A stretch of DNA of 64,000 nt, taken from assembly GCA_965198725.1 (NCBI GenBank), contig CBDAPX010000002.1, positions 310,001 to 374,000 of the forward strand. The letters are read 5' to 3'. Source of the DNA: CBDAPX01 sp965198725. Its GTDB lineage: Bacteria; Pseudomonadota; Alphaproteobacteria; Rhodobacterales; Rhodobacteraceae. Each line of letters starts with the position of its first letter. Within the stretch, counting starts at the first letter, position 1. The notes under the pieces are model-generated. The model did no database searches. It was given only the letters and a program-made list of their open reading frames with translations, and had not been told where the DNA came from. Made by a program: the position numbers and the translations under genes. Shown here one piece after another: positions 41,345-49,700 of this stretch.

Positions 41345-41754
41345 TGGTGGACTTGACCCAATTTGATGTGAAGTCGGCTGCCGCAGAGGGGGCCGACCTT
41401 CACCTACGGCACCCGGCCACGGGTGAACCGATTTTCGAAGACGCCAAGAAAACCAAGCCGTTATCCGTCCGCCTTCTGGGGCGTGACGCAGCGGCGGTGC
41501 AAGAGGCGCTGACCGAAGCCAACCGCCTGCACGCGGACGGCAAAATCGACGAACAGGAACGCGGAATGCGCGTTCTGATCGCTTCGACAGTTGGTTGGTC
41601 CGCTGGCATGGAATTCGACGGCAAGAAACTGGCTTTTACGCCTGAAAACGCACGAAAGCTGTTCACCGATCCACGCACTGACTGGATTGCGGAACAAGCG
41701 ATCCCTTTTTCACTAAGCCGTCGGAACTTCGCGCAAAACATGTCGGCCAGCTAG
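41344..41754 (+). CDS. Tail assembly chaperone (gpG-like)
   Basis: 136 residues, starting in overlap with the tail-tube stop (TAATG). Position and small acidic-helical character (LLGRDAAAVQEALTEANRLH) fit the G chaperone that coats the tape measure. Near its end it carries the slippery heptamer CCCTTTT (41703-41709) in the right phase for -1 slippage into the following frame, which would make the longer gpGT-like protein. Confidence 0.8.
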   Translation: MVDLTQFDVKSAAAEGADLHLRHPATGEPIFEDAKKTKPLSVRLLGRDAAAVQEALTEANRLHADGKIDEQERGMRVLIASTVGWSAGMEFDGKKLAFTPENARKLFTDPRTDWIAEQAIPFSLSRRNFAQNMSAS

Positions 41755-42095
41755 TTCTTTGCGCGAAGCAGTTGGGCTACCTGCACGCCAAGCCTAAAGA
41801 CTGGACCTATTCCCGTTTCGAAAAGCACGAATTGCGGCACGGGGCTGCGCCTGCGCTTCCTGTAATGGACGCGGGAAGCTATCTGTTCGAAGCGTTCTGC
41901 GAATTGGGAATGGTCCAGTCGGGGCTTAGTGGCCTTCTGCCGCTGTCGTGGACGGAAATCGACGCTTTCGCCCGCTTGACGAAAGCGTTTGCAGAACCTT
42001 GGGAAGCCCGGTTGATCCGGCGGCTGTCAAACGCCTATCTGGAAGGACACCGGTTAGGGGCGGACCCGGTTGGGATACCGCCTTGGTGTGGCTGA
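41344..42095 (+). CDS. Tail assembly chaperone, -1 frameshift product (gpGT-like)
   Basis: If ribosomes slip at C-CCT-TTT (41703-41709), translation continues FTKPSELRAKHVGQLVLCAK then QLGYLHAKPKDW in an open frame to 42095, adding a DUF1799-like domain (LSWTEIDAFARLTKAFAEPW). The frame is open without an ATG over the whole junction, and its only internal start is a TTG at 41772 lacking a ribosome site. This is the organisation of lambda G/GT and HK97 gp13/gp14. The frequency of slippage cannot be judged from sequence. Confidence 0.72.
41703..41709 (+). other. Programmed -1 frameshift slippery site
   Basis: CCCTTTT read as C CCT TTT in the gpG frame fits X XXY YYZ exactly; tRNA-Pro and tRNA-Phe can re-pair in the -1 frame. 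It is followed within 45 nt by the zero-frame stop at 41752. Confidence 0.72.
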
Positions 42096-42099
42096 ATTC

Positions 42100-42363
42100 C
42101 TAATCTGCCAAACTGCCGAAATCCGTTTCGCATTGCAAAACGGTTTCACGAAGCTGGTCAAAGTCTTGTTGTTGTACGAACTGATCTGCGTCCCGCATAG
42201 CCGACATCGCGGTCATGGCGTCGCTTTTTGCCGCAGCTATCAGGGCTTCTTCGAAATCGAACTGCGACACAGGCAATTCGGGTCGAATGCTTTCCGGTAG
42301 GAAGCTGGCGTAAAGCGACCACCAATCGAGCGCTGAAATGCAAATTGCGATATCTTCTAGCAC
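42100..42363 (-). CDS. Small leftward gene before the tape measure gene
   Basis: 87 residues from GTG 42363 with GAGGA about 10 nt upstream. Acidic: LEDIAICISALDWWSLYASF, FDFEEALIAAAKSDAMTAMS. The opposite strand has no better gene in this 280-bp gap. No family recognised. Orientation against the tail genes suggests expression in the lysogen rather than during late growth. Confidence 0.62.
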   Translation of the reverse strand: MLEDIAICISALDWWSLYASFLPESIRPELPVSQFDFEEALIAAAKSDAMTAMSAMRDADQFVQQQDFDQLRETVLQCETDFGSLAD

Positions 42364-42375
42364 TGGAAATTCCTC

Positions 42376-44739
42376 ATGGTTGATGTAGCGAAATTAAAAA
42401 TTGTCGCGGATACGACCGACCTAAAGCGTGGCCAGCGTGATTTGCAAGCGGTCTCGCGTGTCGGTGCGCAAACCGAGGGTCAATTTGTGCGAACTGGCCG
42501 AGCAACCACCCGTATGTCATCGGCATTCCGCAGTCACAATATCCGAAATTTCGCCCAGCAACTGAACCAGGTGAGCCAACAGGCCGCCGCGACCGGCAAC
42601 CTCACGCAAGCCATATCAATTCAGTTGCCTGATATGCTGGCGGCTTTCGGTACGTTCGGGATTATCGCGGGTATCGCGGCTCCAATGGTCGCGAACTTAG
42701 GGGCGGCGCTTATCGGTGCGGGCCAAGACGCAAAAAGCTTAGAAGATAGAATTGACGATTTATCAGACGCGGTGACAGCCTACCAAAATGCCGCAGAAAT
42801 CGCAGGGCTTTCGACCGAAGAATTGTCTCAAAGGTTTGGTTCCGCTGCGGGGCAAGCCCAGGCTATGTTGGCTTACCTGTCCTTTTCCGAACAACAATCC
42901 GCGATTTCAGCCCTGTCTTCGGCTGTCAACGATTTAGAAGCGGAGTTTTCGGCGATTTTCTCAAACGTGGACCGTAGCAGCCACAGCGGTCGGACAGCGC
43001 TACAGCGTATGGAACGCGACTTCAACCTAACCAAAGACCAAGCCCTACAACTGCGCGACGCCCTGAGCCAAATCGGGCAAGCTGAGACGCCGGAAGATGT
43101 GTTAACCACGACGGTAAATCTGAAAAGCACCTTGGAACAGATCTATGGGTCGCTAGACCAAATGCCCACCCGCCTGCGTGAAATGGTTGACGCTGCTGCA
43201 CAAGCCAATGTTGAAGCGGCAAGGATCGTTGGGACAACAGAGCGCGAAAGCCTGATCCGCGAAGAAAATTTGCGATCTGCGCGTGAAATGGTTGCGACAA
43301 TGATCCAAGACGCAAATATTCGAGCCGCTGCCGCTGAGTTCGGTCGAGACAGCGCCCAAGTTGCTGAACTACGTTTGGAACGCGAACGCCAGATTTTGGA
43401 CGCCAAGCTGGAAGAATTGGGCGTTACCGGGCAGGTTAAAGAAGAACTGATCGCTGGCGCGATTGCCGCCTTGGAAGTAGCCCTGAATTCCGAAAGTGCC
43501 GCTGCCGGGATCGCCGCCGCCGCTGCCGAAGCGACCCAAATGGCAAACGAAATCCAGCGTGCGGTCAACGGGATGATCAATCTCCGGGCGCAAGGGGTTG
43601 CGTCGCTGCGACAAAGTGAATTGCGGCTGCAATACCGGGACGATCCAGTTGGGCTTGCTGGCGCGATGGCTGGCGAACGGTTCGATACAAGATCGGAAGC
43701 CCTGCGGGCCAACGCCCCAGACGGACAACTTGAATACTTGCGACAAGAACGCGAAGCTTATGTCGCCAACGCGGAAGCAACCGAAGAAAACCGCCAAGCC
43801 CTGATCGCGTGGCAGCAAGAACAAGGCCGTGCTGCGGCGGGGTCCGGCGGTCGGCGGCCACGAACTTCTGGCGGCGGTGGGTCGCGCGGGCAGTCCGAAG
43901 CTGAACGCAAACACCAAGAACGGCTGCGTGAAGCCGAACGTATTTATCGGTCCACACGCACCGCTGCGGAACAATACGCCAGCGAACTGAACGATCTTAA
44001 CGAACTGCACCAGCTTGGCTATCTGGATGCGGACGCACACGCACGGGCGACAGAAGCGCTGTCCGACGAATTGGGTCTTTCGGCCCCGATAGCTGCACGG
44101 TTTGCCCAACAGATCGCGGCGTTGAACGCCAAACTGGCGGCAGGTGAAATCACCAACGAAGAATACGCGGCGTCTTTGCAGGGGTTGCAGGCCCAAATGG
44201 ATAACCTGGGCGACCTGCCGACAATCGAACAGGGCATCCAGTCTATTTCGGACGCAATGGCGCAGGCGATTGTCAGTGGCGAAAACCTTGGCGAAGCTTT
44301 TTCCCGTGTCTTGGACCAGATCGCAGCGGACATTCTTTCGTCCGGGATCAAAATGTTGTTGACCGACTTGTTCACCCCTGCGGGCGGCGGTGGTGGCGGC
44401 TTCTTGGGAAGCCTGTTTGCTGGGCTGTTCGACAAGGGCGGCAATATCCCAACGGGAAAAGTGGGTATTGCGGGCGAAAACGGTCCAGAACTGATCCGTG
44501 GGCCAGCGCATGTTACTTCGACCGCCGCGACGGCCCGACTGTTGGGGCAGCGTAGCGAAGCTTCGATGGGCCATGCCGTGTTGACAATAGAAGCCCCGGA
44601 AGGTTTCAGCGTCGAACAACGCGGTGAAATCCAAAACATCGCTGTCAACGTTACCCAGACGGGTTTGGAACACTACAACCGCAACGTCGCCCCTGGTCGG
44701 CAAGCCCAGATTGCCAACGATCCAAGGCGGCGGGGCTAG
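42376..44739 (+). CDS. Tail length tape measure protein
   Basis: 787 residues, largely helical, with the start KLKIVADTTDLKRGQRDLQA common to this family, a hydrophobic segment (MLAAFGTFGIIAGIAAPMVA, about residues 90-110) possibly for membrane passage, long coiled coils rich in Ala and Glu, and the C-terminal GGFLGSLFAGLFDKGGNIPT, AGENGPELI block. Length predicts a tail of roughly 115-120 nm by the usual 0.15 nm per residue rule. Confidence 0.93.
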   Translation: MVDVAKLKIVADTTDLKRGQRDLQAVSRVGAQTEGQFVRTGRATTRMSSAFRSHNIRNFAQQLNQVSQQAAATGNLTQAISIQLPDMLAAFGTFGIIAGIAAPMVANLGAALIGAGQDAKSLEDRIDDLSDAVTAYQNAAEIAGLSTEELSQRFGSAAGQAQAMLAYLSFSEQQSAISALSSAVNDLEAEFSAIFSNVDRSSHSGRTALQRMERDFNLTKDQALQLRDALSQIGQAETPEDVLTTTVNLKSTLEQIYGSLDQMPTRLREMVDAAAQANVEAARIVGTTERESLIREENLRSAREMVATMIQDANIRAAAAEFGRDSAQVAELRLERERQILDAKLEELGVTGQVKEELIAGAIAALEVALNSESAAAGIAAAAAEATQMANEIQRAVNGMINLRAQGVASLRQSELRLQYRDDPVGLAGAMAGERFDTRSEALRANAPDGQLEYLRQEREAYVANAEATEENRQALIAWQQEQGRAAAGSGGRRPRTSGGGGSRGQSEAERKHQERLREAERIYRSTRTAAEQYASELNDLNELHQLGYLDADAHARATEALSDELGLSAPIAARFAQQIAALNAKLAAGEITNEEYAASLQGLQAQMDNLGDLPTIEQGIQSISDAMAQAIVSGENLGEAFSRVLDQIAADILSSGIKMLLTDLFTPAGGGGGGFLGSLFAGLFDKGGNIPTGKVGIAGENGPELIRGPAHVTSTAATARLLGQRSEASMGHAVLTIEAPEGFSVEQRGEIQNIAVNVTQTGLEHYNRNVAPGRQAQIANDPRRRG

Positions 44740-44960
44740 TGGCGGTTCCGCCCTTGTCGCTCAATCGAATTCAGAATGGCGTCAATGTAGTCGCAAGCTT
44801 TCGGGCTTTGCGCCTGAACTTGTTCGCGGATATGCAAAACGATTTCTTCTGTCTTGTTGCCCCCGGCAGCGACGACACCAACCAACAACGCTTTGTGGGC
44901 CGCCAGTTCAGTTTCTAATTCGCTGACCCGTTCGGTCAAATCTTCAATCGGGTTTCCCAA
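44736..44960 (-). CDS. Small leftward coiled-coil gene among tail genes
   Basis: About 74 residues. A TTG at 44960 with GGAGG 5 nt upstream opens GNPIEDLTERVSELETELAA then HKALLVGVVAAGG, a coiled coil followed by a short hydrophobic patch. The plus strand carries no tail gene here (44740-45035). No function recognised. It ends by overlapping the tape measure stop. Confidence 0.6.
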   Translation of the reverse strand: MGNPIEDLTERVSELETELAAHKALLVGVVAAGGNKTEEIVLHIREQVQAQSPKACDYIDAILNSIERQGRNRH

Positions 44961-45035
44961 TAGCCCCTCCAATTACAAATCACGGTTCGATCTTCGCCCC
45001 TATCAGCGGCGATCGTCAATCGGTGAAGGATAACT

Positions 45036-45701
45036 GTGGCCTACTCTTTCCCTATTGCCCTGGACCAGTTCTTTGACGGTCTGCCGATCCGAAGCCAAGT
45101 GTTCGAATTGTCCGAAGCGCTTGAAACATCGGAAACCGGCGGCGGCGAAGTGTTGACCGCCAACTACGGCCCCCGACTTTGGGAAGGCACGGTCAGTCTG
45201 ATCACGCAGACGCACCAGCAAGCCGAACAGGCGGCGGCCAGGGTCGAACTGTTGCGCGAAGCTGGGGCGTCGTTCTTCGTCTACGATTTCGCATTGCCGG
45301 GACCGGCCCAAGACCCAAGCGGGGCGACCCTTGGCGCGGCCACCCCGACAATTTTGGACGTAGCGGCGAACAACAAAGAACTGAAACTGGCCGGATTGCC
45401 CGCTGGTTACAAGATCACAACAGGCGACCGGCTGGCGTTCAGCTATTCCACCGGGCCGGTGCGCTATGCCCTGCACAAAGTCATGACGGACAGGACCGCC
45501 GGGGCCGGTGTGCCCGCAGGTACAACCAACTGGATCGAAGTCCGCCCCCATATCCGACCCGGTGCTGCGAACGGCGCAACGGTCCAGCTTCACAAACCCT
45601 TCTGCAAAGCCGTGATCGTGCCGGGATCGGTACGCCCAGGCACGAAGCAGGGCCGCACAACCGGCGGGGTCACGTTCCGTTGGCGGCAGACATTGAGGTA
45701 A
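45036..45701 (+). CDS. Distal tail protein
   Basis: 221 residues from GTG 45036. LDQFFDGLPIRSQVFELSEA, then GPRLWEGTVSLITQTHQQAE and C-terminal GRTTGGVTFRWRQTLR are like siphophage distal tail proteins located just after the tape measure. It probably forms the ring joining tube and tail tip. Confidence 0.72.
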   Translation: MAYSFPIALDQFFDGLPIRSQVFELSEALETSETGGGEVLTANYGPRLWEGTVSLITQTHQQAEQAAARVELLREAGASFFVYDFALPGPAQDPSGATLGAATPTILDVAANNKELKLAGLPAGYKITTGDRLAFSYSTGPVRYALHKVMTDRTAGAGVPAGTTNWIEVRPHIRPGAANGATVQLHKPFCKAVIVPGSVRPGTKQGRTTGGVTFRWRQTLR

Positions 45702-45705
45702 TCGA

Positions 45706-46311
45706 ATGGCGTTGAATGCGGCAGCAACAACCCTTCTTGCATCGCGGGACGGGGTGGTTTCCCGTTGGCTGTTGTGGGTCGAAGCTCGCAACGGGCAGAC
45801 CGGCGCGACCGAAGCGTTGGGGCTTTGGACCGGTGACGATAACCAGACCTTCACAATCGACGGCCAAAGCCGTTCCTACTACGGCGCTGGTGGTCTGATT
45901 TCCCTGTCCGATCTGGTCTATGAAGCCGGAACCAATGTTCGGATGCAAACCGTTTCGTTGGGGCCGCTGACACCCGAAGTTGAAATGCTGATCCGGGGTT
46001 ACGAACCCCGACTGGCCCCCGCTGAAATCCACTTGGCGATCTTCGATCCCGACACGATGCAGCTTCTTGACACCGAACGTCGGTTCAAGGGTTGGGTCGA
46101 TAGCGCACCGATCAACACACCGAAGCTTGGCGGCAACGCTGTTTGCGAAGTCACCTTGGCAAGCAGTTCCCGTGCGGGAACCCAAACCTTGGCCTTGAAG
46201 AAGTCGGACCAAAGTCAACGCCTGCGCGGCGGCGACAGGTTCCGCCGTTACGCTGATATCTCCGGCGCGGTCCCGGTCTGGTGGGGCGAAAAGAAGGAAA
46301 GCACGTCTTGA
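45706..46311 (+). CDS. Tail-tip protein (DUF2163-like)
   Basis: 201 residues. SRWLLWVEARNGQTGATEAL, RMQTVSLGPLTPEVEMLIRG, RRFKGWVDSAPINTPKLGGN and DRFRRYADISGAVPVWWGEK are reminiscent of tail-tip hub proteins that follow the distal tail gene in alphaproteobacterial siphophages and gene transfer agents. Assignment rests on order and overall pattern. Confidence 0.68.
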   Translation: MALNAAATTLLASRDGVVSRWLLWVEARNGQTGATEALGLWTGDDNQTFTIDGQSRSYYGAGGLISLSDLVYEAGTNVRMQTVSLGPLTPEVEMLIRGYEPRLAPAEIHLAIFDPDTMQLLDTERRFKGWVDSAPINTPKLGGNAVCEVTLASSSRAGTQTLALKKSDQSQRLRGGDRFRRYADISGAVPVWWGEKKESTS

Positions 46312-46709
46312 ACCGACTTCCAGATTGGCGTCGCAGGCTGGAACTGTACCTGCGCGACGCTTCGACACGCCCGTTTCGCCCTGGCCGCCACGACTGCGCC
46401 CTGTTCGCCGCTGGTGCTGTCAAAGCCATGACCGGAACCGATCTGGCAAAAGGGTGGCGCGGCTATTCGTCCTTGAAGGCGGGCCAAACCAAACTGTCGA
46501 AGGAAGGCTTCGACGACCACATTGCGTTGGCCGCAAGTATTCTGCCCGAAGTCGAACCGATCTTCGCCCAAGTTGGCGATATCGCTGTCGTGGACGGCGA
46601 CACCGAAAACGCCTTCGGAGTTGTCCAAGGGGCCAATATTTTCGTTCTGCGTCGCACCGGCCTTGGCACGGTGCCCTTGACCGCAGCCAAAAGGGCTTTC
46701 CGCGTATGA
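46308..46709 (+). CDS. DUF6950 / NlpC-P60-like tail protein
   Basis: 133 residues from a TTG overlapping the previous stop (TTGA). PFRPGRHDCALFAAGAVKAM places a Cys in the position of the NlpC/P60 nucleophile, and VGDIAVVDGDTENAFGVVQG forms the following strand block; an obvious catalytic His is less clear. Such proteins sit before the J-like gene and may open peptidoglycan during DNA entry. Confidence 0.75.
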   Translation: MNRLPDWRRRLELYLRDASTRPFRPGRHDCALFAAGAVKAMTGTDLAKGWRGYSSLKAGQTKLSKEGFDDHIALAASILPEVEPIFAQVGDIAVVDGDTENAFGVVQGANIFVLRRTGLGTVPLTAAKRAFRV

Positions 46710-49700
46710 GGCTGTTTTTCTGGACCGCAATCGCGCTACTGGCCGCCGCCCCAGCACACGCGGCCCCGGTCGGCGCTGCAATCGCGGCGATCTTTTCGGG
46801 GATCGGCGGCACCGTCCTTGGGTCGTTTGTAATCCGCCTTGGGGTAAGTCTGGCGCTTTCGGCGCTGGCCCGTGCGCTTGGACCCAAGCCGAAACAGCAA
46901 CGCGCCCCAGGTATCAAGACGGAAGTCACGACGACCGGCGGCGTCGAACCGCAATCGTTCGTCTTCGGTTGGTACGCGACGGCGGGCAACCATGTCTGCC
47001 CACCCATGTCGCACGGGCAAGCCGGTGACACTCCGAACGCCTATCTGACCTACGTGATCGATCTGGGCGACAAGCCGTTCACGTCCTTGGACAAGGTGAT
47101 CGTCAACAGCGAAGAAATCGCGCTGTCCGAAACTGTCCACGCGGACTACGGCACCGAAGCCGCAGGAGACTACGCGGGCAAACTGTGGGTCAAATTCTAC
47201 GACGGTACGCAGACAGCCGCCGACCCCATGTTGATCGCCAAGTACGGCAGCGACCCCGACCGTCCTTGGTCGGCGGATATGGTTGGCACCGGCGTTCCGT
47301 ATCTGGTCTTCACGTTCAAATACGACCGTGAGACCTTCAACGGCCTGCCCCAATGCCGCGCCGTGGTGAACGGTCTGGCCCTGTACGACCCCCGGAAAGA
47401 CAGTTCCGCAGGTGGGTCCGGCACGCACCGTTGGGCCGATCCTGCAACCTGGGAATTCACCCGTAACCCCGTCGTCATGGTCTACAACATCCTGCGCGGG
47501 ATCACGCTGGCCGATGGGTCCACATGGGGTTTGGACGTTTCCGAAACCGATCTGGACCTTTCCGGCTGGGCCGCAGCAATGAACGTCTGCGAAGAACAGG
47601 TCGCGGTCGGGGACGGCAGTACGACGCAAAACCGCTATTCTGCGGGCTTGGACGTGTCTGTCGATCAAGAACCGCTGGAAGTGATCGACGAACTTCTGAA
47701 AGCCTGTTCGGGCGACGTGGTTGAAGTCGGGGGCGAATGGTTCGTTCGCGTGGGGCCGGTTGGCCTGCCGACGTACTTCCTGACCGACGAAGATATCCTG
47801 CGTTCCGGAGAACAACAGCTGGAACCCTTCCCCGGCCTGGACAGCACATTCAACGGCGTGCACGCCAGCTACCCCGATCCAGACGCTTTGTGGGAAAGCA
47901 AGGACGCACCGCCGCGATATAACGCAGACTTCGAAGCCGAAGACCAGAACCGCCGCTTGGTGGCAGACCTTGCGCTGTCCGCTGTTCCGTATCCCGATCA
48001 GGTTCAGCGGCTCATGAGGGCCTATATCGAAGACGAACGTCGGTTCCGCCAGCATGGTATCACGCTTCCGCCCGAAGCGATCCACGTTCGCCCGCTAGAT
48101 GTGATCGCCTGGACTTCGGCCCGTAACGGTTACGACGCCAAGCTATTCGAAATTTCCGGCAAGACCTTGGCCACCAAGACGCTGAATTCCCAGCACCAAG
48201 TACGTGAACGCGATCCGTCGGACTACGATTGGACCCCCGATTTCGAACTGCCCTACGACAACCCGCCCGTCACGGTTGTCACCCCAGCACCAGTCGCCGT
48301 TCCCGGCTTCGCAGTTGAACCCGCGAGTGTTGTTGACAGTGCAGGCCAAAATCGACTTCCCGCGATCCAGCTTCGTTGGAACGCCGAACTGACTGGCGTC
48401 CGCGCGATCCGTTGGGCGGTGCGTCTCCAATCTTCCGGTTTGGTCGTCGCTGGGAATTCGACGCATGACGTGGAAGCTGGGCAAACTCTGATCGTGAACG
48501 GGATTTTGCCAGACACGGGCTACCAGGTACGCGCCCGATTGGTAACGGACATTCCGAACGCTTGGACGGGTTGGATCAACGTTACGACACCAGACGTTCG
48601 GCTGGGGCTGGGCGATCTTGACGCTTCGGTGGAACAGGCAATCGACAACGCCCAAGCGGCTGCGGACGCTTTGGCAGCGGATCAGGCTGCGGCCCAGGTT
48701 CAAGAAAATCTAGACAACGCAGTCACGTCTTTGACCGTGGACTACAACGCTACGCAGATAGCGGCGCAAAATGCGAGTGACGCGCAAGCCGCTACGGAAA
48801 GCGCCCGTGATTTAACGATAGCAGCCCGTGACGCGGCCCAACTTGCTGAAACGAACGCCGAAAGCGCCGAAACCAATGCCGAAACTGCGCGGGATCAGGC
48901 ACAGACGGCAAGGTCGGCGGCGGAAACGGCGCAAGCGGCGGCGGAAAGTGCAGAAGTCAGCGCGTCGGCTTCGGCGGGTGTCGCAGCTTCGGCGCAGACG
49001 GCAGCCGAAGACGCGGCGGCCTTGTCGGGTCCGTCTACCTTGGTCGAACCCGCAGCGGCTTGGACACACTTGTCCGCAAGCACGGTTGGGACGATCCTTA
49101 AGACGCCAATCAACTTTGGCGCGTTCGTCACCAATGACACCGACTTCGGAGCCGCATATGTGTTTCCTGACGGTGGCAACCGAACCGTGGGACAAGCTAT
49201 CGGGTTCGAATACGAACACGGTAGAACTTACGAAGCCCTATTTCGTTTCAAGGTGCATAACGACGGCAGTACAAACGGGACACAAGCGCGTTTTGGGATC
49301 ACGACCCAAAACGGAACGACGATCCGAAACGGCAATGTGCAAACCCCCGCTATCGTCTACGCCGTGGGTGACGGCGTACAAGAAGTACGGGTGCAGTTTG
49401 CCAGCACACCCGACGCAAACAGTTCTCCGGACTACACAGTCGCGATCCCGTCTGCGTCCGCAGACGCCAATCGCGCGTACATCCACTTCCGGCAAAACCA
49501 AGGGTCGGCCACTGACGCCGTTTGCACCGTTGCGCAAATTTCGATCCGGGATGTGACGGACGCCTTGGCGGCTGCCGGTTCGGCGAATGCGGCGGCCACG
49601 TCTGCTTCTGTGGCAGGGGTGTCCGCCACGGAAGCAGGCGAAAGTGCCAACGCGGCACAGACTGCGCAGACAGCCGCCGAAACAGCCCAGTCGGACGCCG

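Noticed and set aside
43369..44703. 444-residue minus-strand frame inside the tape measure gene
   Set aside because: Antisense shadow with Phe/Arg/Val-rich composition and no ribosome site.
46325..46705. Upstream extension of the giant tail-tip frame
   Set aside because: These 127 codons lie in another frame over the DUF6950 gene and are Arg-rich; the ATG at 46706 overlaps the preceding stop and starts a coherent protein.
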